Assembly: GCF_000703085.1 (NCBI RefSeq)
Contig: NZ_JNLL01000001.1
Coordinates: forward strand, 1,302,001-1,366,000
DNA from: Persephonella sp. KM09-Lau-8
GTDB taxonomy: Bacteria; Aquificota; Aquificia; Aquificales; Hydrogenothermaceae
Direction: 5' to 3'
Length of the DNA: 64,000 nt
Shown here: piece after piece, positions 26,035-33,683 of the stretch
Layout: every line of letters starts with the position of its first letter
Numbering within the stretch: position 1 is the first letter of the stretch
The notes under the pieces: generated by a model
The model's input: only the letters and a program-made list of their open reading frames with translations
Told to the model about the DNA's origin: nothing
Database searches by the model: none
Position numbers and translations under genes: made by a program

Positions 26035-26469
26035 ATGAGATTTTTAATTATTTTGCTTGGTATTTTTGGATTTGTTTATGCTCAGGGAATTCTTTATTCT
26101 GAAAACGACAAGGTCATAATCCTTGGTAAAGATGTTTATTACGGGAAATTTTACTTTTTTAAAAAGCAGCCTATCAAAATGCTGAGTTTACCCGGTGATT
26201 TTGTGCTTAAAATTGACAGCTCAAAATGTCCCCTTGGATTTACCCTCGCAGAAAGAAAATATATTCAGGGATTTTACGATGTGAAACTGGTGGATGTTGA
26301 AAGGGAAAATAACTGCATTACTTATATCGGAAATATCCCAGAAAGGAAAGTAATCAAAGATATGACTATAGGCCAGATAATACTTACCTACTGCGAAATG
26401 GATGATAAACTTGACTGCGATAAAGGAGCTATTACCTGGCAGCTTTATTACTTTCCCCAGCAGCAATAA
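26035..26469 (+). CDS. Exported protein of unknown function, partner of the CsgG-like gene
   Basis: A 144-residue protein with a signal peptide cut near FVYA/Q16. The mature part is beta-rich with four cysteines (SKCPLGF, ENNCITY, TYCEMDD, KLDCDK), which suggests disulfides. No family is recognised. ATG 26035 is chosen over a GTG nine bases upstream, because AGAGG is correctly spaced. The 3' end overlaps the convergent lpxB by 38 bases. Confidence 0.7.
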   Translation: MRFLIILLGIFGFVYAQGILYSENDKVIILGKDVYYGKFYFFKKQPIKMLSLPGDFVLKIDSSKCPLGFTLAERKYIQGFYDVKLVDVERENNCITYIGNIPERKVIKDMTIGQIILTYCEMDDKLDCDKGAITWQLYYFPQQQ

Positions 26470-27598
26470 ACTGCCTGATAATATCCGCTGTTTTTTGTAG
26501 TGCTCCTGGCTGCCCTAATTTTTGTTTTACCTCTGTTAGTTCAGTTCTGGTTTTGTTGTAAAGTTCTTTATCTTCAAGATATTTCAAGCTCCACTCTGCT
26601 ATAGTGTTTGGATTACAATCATCCTGAAGCAGTTCTTTTATTACTTCCCTACCTGCAATAATATTGGGCAGACCTAAAAAGTTTATGGAAACCAGCATTT
26701 TCCCTATAAAAAATGTTATTGGAGATACTTTATAAACCAGTAAAAATGGGTTTCCTATAATCGCAGCTTCCAGCGTTGCAGTTCCTGAGGCTATCACAGA
26801 AAAAACAGAATGTTTCATAACTTCATAAGAGGGATTTTTAAACTGATTACCGGTAATTATACTGAGAGGCAGATTTTTGTACGTGGATACAATACCCCTT
26901 GCCAGATTTTCCATATTCGGTGTAACAGGAACAACAAAATGTAAATTCGGTTTTTCTTTCAAGATTATCTGTGCAGCCTGAAGCATTATAGGAAGAAGGG
27001 TTTTTACTTCACTTTCTCTGCTTCCTGGCAGAAATCCAAATATCCTTTTATCTGAAGGAATTTCCAATGTCTTTTTAAATTCTTCTTCTGTGGTTTCGGA
27101 TTTGACTATATCCAGAAGGGGATGCCCTACAAACTCAAGTCTGAAATTTTCATTTAAATAGGGTTTATAAATCTCTTTTTCAAAAGACCAGATTGATATA
27201 AGCAGGTCTGTATATTTTGCTATCTTGGGAATTCTACCTTTTCCCCAAGCCCATACCTGCGGGGCAATAAAATAAACAGTTTTTATTCCTCTTTTTTTAG
27301 CTTCTTCAAGGAGTTTCAGATTAAATCCGGGAAAATCAACAACAATAAGTAAATCAACCCCCTTATCAAGCTCTTTAACCGCTTTTTTAAAGGCCTGTTT
27401 TATCTTGAAATATTTTGGTAAGGCTTCCATAATACCGACAACGGATATATCCTCTAATCTCTCTACAGTTTTACACCCGGCATCACGCATTTTAGGCCCT
27501 GTAATACCAATCCACTCAAATTCAGGAAGCAGTTTTATAAGCTGGGATGCATAGTTATCGCCTGATATTTCGCCAACACTGATAAAAATTCTTTTCAA
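26432..27598 (-). CDS. lpxB: Lipid-A-disaccharide synthase
   Basis: A 388-residue GT19 enzyme. It begins MKRIFISVGEISGDNYAS (family SxGExSGD), and has GPKMRDAGC, YFIAPQVWAWG, FVGHPLLD, LPGSRESEVK and SGTATLEAAI. It joins UDP-diacylglucosamine and lipid X to form the lipid A disaccharide at the inner membrane. Length is normal. It is convergent with, and overlaps, the exported-protein gene. Confidence 0.96.
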   Translation of the reverse strand: MKRIFISVGEISGDNYASQLIKLLPEFEWIGITGPKMRDAGCKTVERLEDISVVGIMEALPKYFKIKQAFKKAVKELDKGVDLLIVVDFPGFNLKLLEEAKKRGIKTVYFIAPQVWAWGKGRIPKIAKYTDLLISIWSFEKEIYKPYLNENFRLEFVGHPLLDIVKSETTEEEFKKTLEIPSDKRIFGFLPGSRESEVKTLLPIMLQAAQIILKEKPNLHFVVPVTPNMENLARGIVSTYKNLPLSIITGNQFKNPSYEVMKHSVFSVIASGTATLEAAIIGNPFLLVYKVSPITFFIGKMLVSINFLGLPNIIAGREVIKELLQDDCNPNTIAEWSLKYLEDKELYNKTRTELTEVKQKLGQPGALQKTADIIRQFIAAGESNKAAR

Positions 27599-27718
27599 TT
27601 TTTCTCCACTTTAGAAATTTTTCACCTAATTATACTAATTTTGGAAAAACTTGCTTAAAAACAACTATTTCATAAATTGTAAGTCATTGAAAAATCTTGC
27701 AAAAGGAGGATTTATTCT

Positions 27719-28384
27719 ATGGAAAGACTTTCCACCGAAGAAAAACAAAAATTAGACAAACAGCTAAAGGAGGTTGCAAAGAGGGTTAATGAAATTTTAG
27801 ATAAATATGGAGAAAAAGCTATTCAGGAAGTTCCTGCAAGGGGAAGAAAACTTGTAGGATATATCCCACAATTTTTAATTGATGCCCTGAATAGCGTAAC
27901 AACAATCTGGGGGTATGACTATAAGCTAATTTCCCTTGAGGAAAAAGAGGTCGTAAGAAAAAGCGGTAACAAAGAAAAGGTTTATCAGGCTACAGTGGAA
28001 GTTTCCCTCTGGATTTTAGACGACAGAATAAGAAAAGTTCAGGTCGGTGGCGGTGAAAATGTAACTCCTGGAGATGCAATTAAAGGAGCTATCACAGATG
28101 CTATAGGAAAATGTCTTTCCCTTTATTCTATTGGCAATAAAGCTTATAGAGGTGAGCTTGAACTTGGAGAGTTTAAATTGTCTGCCCCTGAACCAAGAAC
28201 AACACAACCAACAGAAAAACAGATTGAATATCTGAAAACACTGGCAAAGAAAACACAGGTTGAGTTTCCAAAAATGGCAAAACAGATATTGAACAAGACA
28301 ATAAGAACAGAGAAAGAACTAAAAGAGCTAACAGGTCAGGAAGTAAGCAGATTAATAGAAGCTTACAAAAGAATTGCTGTTTAA
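27719..28384 (+). CDS. Rad52/DdrA-like single-strand annealing protein
   Basis: A 221-residue protein. The core matches the Rad52-superfamily annealing fold: VPARGRKLVGYIPQFLIDAL, then YQATVEVSLWILDD, then GGGENVTPGDAIKGAITDAIGKCLSLYSIG, where the GDAIKGA(I/V)TDA helix is the family hallmark. The C-terminal PTEKQIEYLKTLAKK is a separate helical part seen in many phage annealing proteins. It should bind single-stranded DNA and pair complementary strands in recombinational repair. AAAGGAGG is upstream of ATG. Neighbours are not phage genes and an intrinsic terminator follows, so it is a single-gene unit. Confidence 0.82.
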   Translation: MERLSTEEKQKLDKQLKEVAKRVNEILDKYGEKAIQEVPARGRKLVGYIPQFLIDALNSVTTIWGYDYKLISLEEKEVVRKSGNKEKVYQATVEVSLWILDDRIRKVQVGGGENVTPGDAIKGAITDAIGKCLSLYSIGNKAYRGELELGEFKLSAPEPRTTQPTEKQIEYLKTLAKKTQVEFPKMAKQILNKTIRTEKELKELTGQEVSRLIEAYKRIAV

Positions 28385-28388
28385 GTTG

Positions 28389-28416
28389 CAGGGGCTTTAG
28401 CCCCTGATTTTGTTTT
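28389..28416 (+). terminator. Intrinsic terminator after the Rad52-like gene
   Basis: Stem CAGGGGC / GCCCCTG (28389-28395 and 28400-28406) with a TTTA loop, followed by ATTTTGTTTT. It starts five bases after the stop codon. Confidence 0.9.
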
Positions 28417-28429
28417 ATAATTTTTAGGC

Positions 28430-28740
28430 TCCTACCGGTTGAAAACTCAGTTTTTGTTTACTTTGAGTTCACCTAATTCAAAAAACTGTTTAAACCGGAA
28501 GAAGACGATAAAGTTTTTTATCTTTTAAAACTCCAAAGCCAATTTCCAGTTTGAAGAGAGACGGTTTCTGGGTAAAAACAATTACTATCCAGCCTTAAAT
28601 AGGGACTTGAAATGGTGTATTCCTTACATTGGGACGTATTTAAGTAAAGATAACGCCATTGTCTTAACCGGCCGCAGGGCTCCCATTGCCCCGGGTTTCA
28701 GTTAAGACAATTCCTCTAGCAGCACTCCCATTAAAAAATC
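28430..28740. ncRNA. Candidate structured RNA, unidentified
   Basis: A 310-base stretch without a credible ORF, unusually rich in inverted repeats. Pairs seen: ACCGGTT/AACCGG (28434-28440, 28493-28498) enclosing CAGTTTTTG/CAAAAAACTG (28448-28456, 28479-28488); GATAAA/TTTATC (28507-28522); CTTAAATA/TATTTAAG (around 28594-28643); and a perfect ten-base TTGTCTTAAC/GTTAAGACAA (28659-28668, 28701-28710) around a very GC-rich core (CGGCCGCAGGGC..., 28669-28700). GC-rich islands in an AT-rich thermophile usually mark stable RNA. I could not find RNase P, SRP or tmRNA signature sequences, and could not exclude 6S RNA. A TATAAT at 28416-28421 would suit plus-strand transcription; strand is open. Confidence 0.45.
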
Positions 28741-28813
28741 CTTATTCGCGTTTTTTAGATCTGAATTTTTATTTAATTCTCTTAACCACTACCATTCTAA
28801 ATTCTATAAATGG

Positions 28814-28886
28814 TCGGAGCGAGCGGACTCGAACCGCCGACCTCTGGCCCCCCATGCCAGTGCTCTACCGCCTGAGCTACGCTCCG
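28814..28886 (-). tRNA. tRNA-Pro (GGG)
   Basis: Acceptor CGGAGCG / CGCTCCG (C1-G72 as usual for bacterial tRNA-Pro), anticodon stem CTGGC / GCCAG with loop ATGGGGG (anticodon GGG), T loop TTCGAGT, discriminator A; CCA is encoded (28811-28813). Its first ten bases are also the last codons and stop codon of the HU gene on the same strand. Confidence 0.95.
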
Positions 28887-29182
28887 ACTTTTTCTCCATT
28901 TAAGGCTTTTTGGAGTTTTTTACCCATTTTAAATGATACACCAAGTCTTTCAGGTATCAACTTTTCTTCTTTTGTTTTTGGGTTTCTACCTATTTTAGGT
29001 GCTCTTTTTTTAACTACAAATGTTCCAAATCCTGAAATTTGGATTTTATGTTCATCCTCACCGTTAACTATTTCATCAGCTATCAGTTCAAAAACCCTGT
29101 TCACAACATCTGAAATATCTTTTTTGGGCAAAGTAACATTTTTATTTTCTATTATCCAGGTAATTATATCAGCCTTTGTCAT
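28877..29182 (-). CDS. HU-family DNA-binding protein
   Basis: A 101-residue histone-like protein: MTKADIITWIIE, then ISGFGTFVVKKRAPKIGRNPKT, the HU/IHF signature with GRNP in the DNA-binding arm. It bends and compacts DNA as a dimer. The last codons and stop (GTC GGA GCG TAG, 28877-28888) lie within or at the 5' end of tRNA-Pro, so tRNA 5' maturation would cut the HU message before its stop codon. A good AGAGG lies upstream of the ATG. Confidence 0.95.
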   Translation of the reverse strand: MTKADIITWIIENKNVTLPKKDISDVVNRVFELIADEIVNGEDEHKIQISGFGTFVVKKRAPKIGRNPKTKEEKLIPERLGVSFKMGKKLQKALNGEKVGA

Positions 29183-29215
29183 TTCTAACCTCTTTTTTGT
29201 TTTTAGGGAAAAGTA

Positions 29216-29734
29216 TTATAACTCATTTAGGTAAGAATTTTTATACATGATATAGTTTTGATAGGATTTTTCAAGCCATTTTAATTCGTCTTCTGTGAGT
29301 TTTCTTTTGAACTTGGCAGGTGCTCCAGTCCAGAGGGATTGGGGCTCTATTTTTTTGCCAGGGGTAACAAGAGCCCCTGCTCCTACTATACTTTCCTTTC
29401 CTACTACCACACCATCCATAATAGTAGCAGACATACCTATAAGACATCTGTCTTCTATAGTGCAGGCATGAAGCATAACATTATGGCCTACTGTAACTTC
29501 TTTTCCAATTATTGTTGGATATTTTTTGTGGTCAACATGGATTATCGTTCCGTCCTGTATATTTGTTCTATCTCCAATCCTGATATAGTTAACATCACCC
29601 CTGATTACTACGTTATACCAGATTGAACAGTCCTCTCCTATCTCAACATCTCCGATAATAACTGCATTTTCGGCTATAAAGGCTGAAGGATGTATTTTAG
29701 GATACTTTCCCTTGTAAGGTTTAATTATTGCCAT
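29216..29734 (-). CDS. Gamma-class carbonic anhydrase
   Basis: A 172-residue left-handed beta-helix protein of hexapeptide repeats. Zinc-ligand histidines are H66 (GTIIHVDHKK), H84 and H89 (TVGHNVMLHAC), at the spacing of Cam/YrdA proteins. SIWYNVVIRGD is a family hallmark. It should interconvert CO2 and bicarbonate, useful in an autotroph, although several YrdA-type members are inactive or act on other substrates. AGGAGAGG upstream of ATG. Its start overlaps a 39-residue membrane protein gene by 14 bases. Confidence 0.92.
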   Translation of the reverse strand: MAIIKPYKGKYPKIHPSAFIAENAVIIGDVEIGEDCSIWYNVVIRGDVNYIRIGDRTNIQDGTIIHVDHKKYPTIIGKEVTVGHNVMLHACTIEDRCLIGMSATIMDGVVVGKESIVGAGALVTPGKKIEPQSLWTGAPAKFKRKLTEDELKWLEKSYQNYIMYKNSYLNEL

Positions 29735-29840
29735 CCTTACCTCTCCTGTGTTTTTTCAGAAATTTATACCCGATTACAAAGTAAAGGGCTGTCATAGATG
29801 CCATTATTAAAACCACAACGAGTATTGATGCCAGTTCCAT
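29721..29840 (-). CDS. Single-TM microprotein (39 residues)
   Basis: An ATG at 29840, directly after the TAA of the PIN gene, gives a 39-residue protein: MELASILVVVLIMAS..., one TM helix (about 4-25), then a basic tail KFLKKHRRGKDGNN. GAAGG lies eight bases upstream. The frame ends 14 bases inside the gamma-carbonic anhydrase gene, whose ribosome-binding site it contains. Translation of the two should be coupled. Function unknown; it may tether the anhydrase or act in another membrane complex. Confidence 0.6.
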   Translation of the reverse strand: MELASILVVVLIMASMTALYFVIGYKFLKKHRRGKDGNN

Positions 29841-30269
29841 TTATGTTTCCTTCAAAGGATTTATTATCTCCAGATTCTTAATTTTTAAGTTGTGGTGCAT
29901 ATCTTCTGAGTATAAAACATCACAATTATTTTCTAAAGCAGATGCAACTATTAAACTGTCCCAAAAAGAAAAATTGTACTCTTGTCTCAAATTTACTGCT
30001 TTTTTATAGGTATTTAGTGAGATTTCTTTTACATTTACAATGGAATTAATTCCATCCACCATTGATATGATTTCATCTTCAGGAAGAAAATATTTTCTCA
30101 AGCATACATAATGAAATTCATTTATTACCTGAATAGAAACCAGTATATTGTCTTTAGAAGCTATTTCTTCTAAAAACTTTACTACTTTATTTCTTTTTTC
30201 CTTATTCTCTTCCAAAAAGGCATAAATCCAGATGTTAGTATCTATGAAAACTGCTTTTTTATCTGTCAT
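29841..30269 (-). CDS. PIN-domain toxin (VapC-like ribonuclease)
   Basis: A 142-residue PIN domain. Acidic metal ligands: D10 (FIDTNIWIYAF), E near 51 (VINEFHYV), and the aspartate in NFSFWDSLIVASAL, with a fourth in LYSEDM. VapC toxins are Mg-dependent endoribonucleases that cut tRNA or rRNA. The start overlaps the antitoxin gene by 11 bases, as is typical of such pairs. Confidence 0.88.
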   Translation of the reverse strand: MTDKKAVFIDTNIWIYAFLEENKEKRNKVVKFLEEIASKDNILVSIQVINEFHYVCLRKYFLPEDEIISMVDGINSIVNVKEISLNTYKKAVNLRQEYNFSFWDSLIVASALENNCDVLYSEDMHHNLKIKNLEIINPLKET

Positions 30270-30462
30270 ATATCTGCTCTCTGTCTAATCGGGTTATGTG
30301 ATACTTCTTTGAAGCTCCTTTATAAAAAATATCAGGTAGCGTTTTTTTATTTTCTATTAGAAACTTAATATATTCTTCTATAGATTTAAAGCCTCTTTCT
30401 TCTGCTTCTTTTCTTAATTTTTGTATTTTCTGCTCTTCCAACTCGATTTTTATTACAGCCAT
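30259..30462 (-). CDS. Antitoxin partner of the PIN toxin
   Basis: A 67-residue protein: MAVIKIELEEQKIQKLRKEAEERG, a ribbon-helix-helix-like strand and two helices that would bind DNA, then a charged tail (PDIFYKGASKKYHI) that could wrap the toxin. ATG 30462 is chosen over the TTG at 30474 because GGAG sits six bases before it. It probably represses its own operon. Confidence 0.75.
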   Translation of the reverse strand: MAVIKIELEEQKIQKLRKEAEERGFKSIEEYIKFLIENKKTLPDIFYKGASKKYHITRLDREQIYDR

Positions 30463-30485
30463 TTTAAACTCCAATGATATTTGAT

Positions 30486-30971
30486 TTATTCTTCCTTATA
30501 AACAGCCTTGCCTGTCTCTGTTTCCCAGACTGTAACGGATACAACTTTAATATCTTCCAGCAAACCGGCCTCTTCAAGTTTTTTCTCAAGGAATTTGTAA
30601 ATAAATCTGGCTATAGCTTCAGCAGTTGGGCAAAAGTCAACAACAAACAACTTTAAAAATCCAAAATGTTCTTTAAAAGTTGGGAATAACGGGTCATTTT
30701 TGTCAATGATAAATGAATGATCTATCTGATTATCTATCAAATCTTTTAATGCAGCCTTTATATGATAAAAATCTATGACCATCTCCTGTTCGTTTAGAGT
30801 GTCTGAACCAACTGTTACTTCTACTTTATAGCTATGTCCATGAATGTTAAGACAGGGATTTGGAGGGATTTCTTTTCCCATTAATTTTGCACCTTTGCCA
30901 GACATAAGATTTTGCTTCCATACCCTATGACCGGCTTCAAATTTAAATCTTTTAGTTATCTCATATCTCAT
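30486..30971 (-). CDS. queD: 6-carboxy-tetrahydropterin synthase QueD
   Basis: A 161-residue T-fold enzyme. Zinc ligands H15, H44 and H46 and catalytic C40 occur in FEAGHRVW and NPCLNIHGHSY; the CxxxHGH spacing is typical of QueD and PTPS-I. VIDFYHIK, DHSFI and CPTAEAIARFIY complete the signature. It makes the queuosine precursor from dihydroneopterin triphosphate. Some residues between H15 and C40 form an insertion compared with short QueD enzymes, as in other extremophile members. A 6-pyruvoyl-tetrahydropterin synthase role is the alternative. Confidence 0.88.
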   Translation of the reverse strand: MRYEITKRFKFEAGHRVWKQNLMSGKGAKLMGKEIPPNPCLNIHGHSYKVEVTVGSDTLNEQEMVIDFYHIKAALKDLIDNQIDHSFIIDKNDPLFPTFKEHFGFLKLFVVDFCPTAEAIARFIYKFLEKKLEEAGLLEDIKVVSVTVWETETGKAVYKEE

Positions 30972-30983
30972 ATCTTTCTCCTG

Positions 30984-31763
30984 TTAAAACTTTATTTTAT
31001 AGCCATCAAAAACAGGTCCTTCATAACAGACCCTTATATAACTATCTTTTTCTGTATCTTTAATTACACATCCTATACATATTCCAAATCCGCAAGCCAT
31101 TTTGCTTTCAAGTGATAGATATGCAGGGGTGTTGTGTTTTCTGGCAACATCCATAACGGCTCTCATCATTCCTTTTGGCCCACAGACTGCCAGAGCTGTG
31201 TCTGGTTTTTCATTTATCAGTTTGTCTAAATCCCTTGTCACAAGACCTTTTTCCCCATAAGAGCCGTCTTCGGTGTAGATAATCACATCATCTTCAAAAC
31301 CATTTTCCTTAATCCAGTCAAGCATTGAAAGCTGTTCTTTTCTTCTAACACCATATATAGCTGTGAAACTTTTTCCCATCTCCCTGAGTTTTTTCATAAA
31401 CAAGGATAATCCTGCAAAGCCTATACCACCACCAACAATAACATAATGATTATAGTTATACGGAAAAAAGTTTTTTCCAAGGGGAGCAAGGACAGATACC
31501 TGTTCACCTTTTTTTAGATGGGTCAACACCTGTGTCCCTTTCCCATAAACATCGTAATAGAGGAGGACTTCATCCCCTTGGACATCTGCTATTGCAAAAG
31601 CCCTCCTCATCATAGGGTCATACTGGATATCTGAAGTGGCTCTTACCATGGCAAATGAGCCTGCAGGGGCGTCTTTAAGCTGGGGTGCTTTAATCCTGAG
31701 AAGATAAGTAATTCCTGAAATATGTCTGTTTTCTAAAATCTCGTATTTTTCATCAAATATCAA
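30984..31763 (-). CDS. pyrK: Dihydroorotate dehydrogenase electron-transfer subunit PyrK
   Basis: A 259-residue FAD/NAD(H) reductase-fold protein: RRAFAIAD (FAD), IVGGGIGFAGLSLFMKKL (nucleotide binding), CGPKGMMRAV, and the [2Fe-2S] cysteines in ACGFGICIGC plus the distant C in IRVCYEGPVF. With PyrDB it passes electrons from dihydroorotate to NAD. No pyrD is in the window. Start is TTG at 31763, seven bases after AGAGGG. It ends 12 bases before queD. Confidence 0.92.
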   Translation of the reverse strand: MIFDEKYEILENRHISGITYLLRIKAPQLKDAPAGSFAMVRATSDIQYDPMMRRAFAIADVQGDEVLLYYDVYGKGTQVLTHLKKGEQVSVLAPLGKNFFPYNYNHYVIVGGGIGFAGLSLFMKKLREMGKSFTAIYGVRRKEQLSMLDWIKENGFEDDVIIYTEDGSYGEKGLVTRDLDKLINEKPDTALAVCGPKGMMRAVMDVARKHNTPAYLSLESKMACGFGICIGCVIKDTEKDSYIRVCYEGPVFDGYKIKF

Positions 31764-31840
31764 TATTTGTCCCTCTGAAAGTGATTATTGAAATTATTAT
31801 CTCAAAATTGAATGGTGATTGAAAAGGTATATAAATGAAA

Positions 31841-31863
31841 AAATCCCCCTAATCGGGGGATTT
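31841..31863 (-). terminator. Intrinsic terminator of sdhA
   Basis: Nine-base perfect stem AAATCCCCC / GGGGGATTT (31841-31849, 31855-31863) with a five-base loop. On the minus strand it is followed by a run of T. It lies six bases downstream of the sdhA stop. Confidence 0.9.
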
Positions 31864-31868
31864 GATTT

Positions 31869-33578
31869 TTAGTATTTCCTTTCCTGTGGTTGATATTTTG
31901 TGATTTTTACTTCTGTGTATTCAATTTTTGGACCATCTTCTGTGTAATAGGCAAGGGAGTGTTTAAGGAAGTTTTCATCATCCCTTTCAGGATAGTCTCT
32001 TCTTGCGTGGGCACCCCTTGACTCTTTTCTCATTTCTGCTGTGATAGCTATAACTTCAGCAAGGTCAAGAAGATATCCAAGTTCAAGGTAGTTTATAAGG
32101 GCTGTGTTAAATAATTTTCCGCTATCTCCAGGAGCAAGATTTTTGTACCTTTCTTTAAGCTCTTTTATCTTTTCAATGGCTTCTTGCATTGGTTTTTCTT
32201 CTCTGAATATACCAACTTTATCCCACATTGTTTGTGCCATTTCCATTCTGATATCGTTTATATTTTCTGTTCCTTCTTTCTTGAGGAGTTCTTCTACTTC
32301 TCTTCTTGCTCTTTCTTCTTCAGCTTTATAGTTATAAGATGTATCCTCAGGTTTATTCCTTGCATATTCTACTGCTGCTGCACCTGCAGGTTTTCCAAAT
32401 ACAACAATATCAAGAAGTGAGTTTCCACCGAGCCTGTTTGCACCGTGAACAGAAACACAGGCACACTCACCAACGGCAAACACACCTTTAACCGGTGTCA
32501 TTGAAGTTTTGTAATCTTCTACGTGAATACCACCCATTGAGTAGTGGGCTGTTGGTCTAACTGGAATTGGTTCTTCTATAGGGTCAACACCTTCAAAATC
32601 TATTGCAAGCATTCTAATCTGTGGAAGTCTTTCTTTAATCTTTTTAGCCCCAAGATGTCTGAGGTCAAGATGAACATAGGCCATCATTCCTTCGCCCCAG
32701 CCTCTACCTTCCAGAATTTCAGTTTCAATAGCCCTTGCAACCATATCCCTTGGGGCAAGTTCCATTTTATTTGGGGCATATCTTTCCATAAATCTTTCGC
32801 CTTTGTTATTTATCAGATAACCACCTTCACCTCTTGCACCTTCTGTAACAAGAATACCTGTTGACCTTAATCCTGTTGGGTGGAACTGAACAAACTCCAT
32901 ATCTTTGATTGGAATACCTGCTCTGTAACAAAGGGCAACTCCGTCCCCTGTAGAACCGATGGCATTAGAGTTTCTTACCCAGTAAACTCTTGCATATCCA
33001 CCAGTTGCAAATATAATAGCTTTTGCTTTTATAACATGGACTTCCCCGCTTCTTATATCTATAGCAACAACACCTTTGGCTTCTCCGTTATCAACCAAAA
33101 GCTCTTTCACGAACCATTCATTTAAAAACTCAACATCATTTTTTAGACACTGTTCGTAAAGGGTATGAAGTATTACGTGTCCTGTTTTATCAGCTGCATA
33201 ACATGTTCTTGGGAAACCTGCACCACCGAAAGGTCTTTGTGCTATTCTTCCATCTGGAAGTCTTGAAAATGGAACTCCAAGGTGTTCAAGTTCATAAATT
33301 CTTTTTGGAGCTTCTGTGCACATAAATTCTATTGCATCCTGGTCTCCCAGATAATCAGAACCTTTTACAGTATCAAATGTATGAACTTCTGGGCTATCTG
33401 ATGGGTCAACGTTTGCTAAAGCTGCATTAATTCCACCCTGAGCAGCACCTGTATGTGAACGGGTTGGATAAACTTTTGTTACAACTCCAACTTTTACATC
33501 TTTTGCTTTACTTGCTTCAAGGGCTGCCATCAATCCACCGCCACCAGCACCAACAATCAAAACATCGTAATTTAACAT
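31869..33578 (-). CDS. sdhA: Succinate dehydrogenase / fumarate reductase flavoprotein subunit
   Basis: A 569-residue flavoprotein. GAGGGGLMAALEA is the FAD-binding loop, H42 in RSHTGAAQGG is the covalent FAD histidine, and HPTGLRSTG, TEGARGEGG, RPTAHYSMGGI and SVHGANRLGGNSLLD form the active site and C-terminal FAD site. It interconverts succinate and fumarate; in an autotroph using the reductive TCA cycle it could run as fumarate reductase. ATG 33578 follows GGGAGG by seven bases and is preferred to the upstream ATG at 33599. The iron-sulfur subunit is not adjacent, and a terminator follows directly. Confidence 0.95.
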   Translation of the reverse strand: MLNYDVLIVGAGGGGLMAALEASKAKDVKVGVVTKVYPTRSHTGAAQGGINAALANVDPSDSPEVHTFDTVKGSDYLGDQDAIEFMCTEAPKRIYELEHLGVPFSRLPDGRIAQRPFGGAGFPRTCYAADKTGHVILHTLYEQCLKNDVEFLNEWFVKELLVDNGEAKGVVAIDIRSGEVHVIKAKAIIFATGGYARVYWVRNSNAIGSTGDGVALCYRAGIPIKDMEFVQFHPTGLRSTGILVTEGARGEGGYLINNKGERFMERYAPNKMELAPRDMVARAIETEILEGRGWGEGMMAYVHLDLRHLGAKKIKERLPQIRMLAIDFEGVDPIEEPIPVRPTAHYSMGGIHVEDYKTSMTPVKGVFAVGECACVSVHGANRLGGNSLLDIVVFGKPAGAAAVEYARNKPEDTSYNYKAEEERARREVEELLKKEGTENINDIRMEMAQTMWDKVGIFREEKPMQEAIEKIKELKERYKNLAPGDSGKLFNTALINYLELGYLLDLAEVIAITAEMRKESRGAHARRDYPERDDENFLKHSLAYYTEDGPKIEYTEVKITKYQPQERKY

Positions 33579-33683
33579 AATCTTGCCTCCCAAAAGCATT
33601 TCTTAGAGAAATTATTATAAACTATATCATAAGCCTTATATATATTTCTATAGATGGGGAAAGGAAATCCATATATGCAGAGC

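Noticed and set aside
28430-28740. RNase P, SRP or tmRNA identity for the structured region
   Set aside because: The core signatures (GAGGAAAGTCC, GGAAGGAAGCAGC, and the tRNA-like ends of tmRNA) are not present on either strand.
28686-29234. A 182-residue plus-strand frame over tRNA-Pro and the HU gene
   Set aside because: It is the opposite strand of a real tRNA and the HU gene, with no ribosome-binding site.
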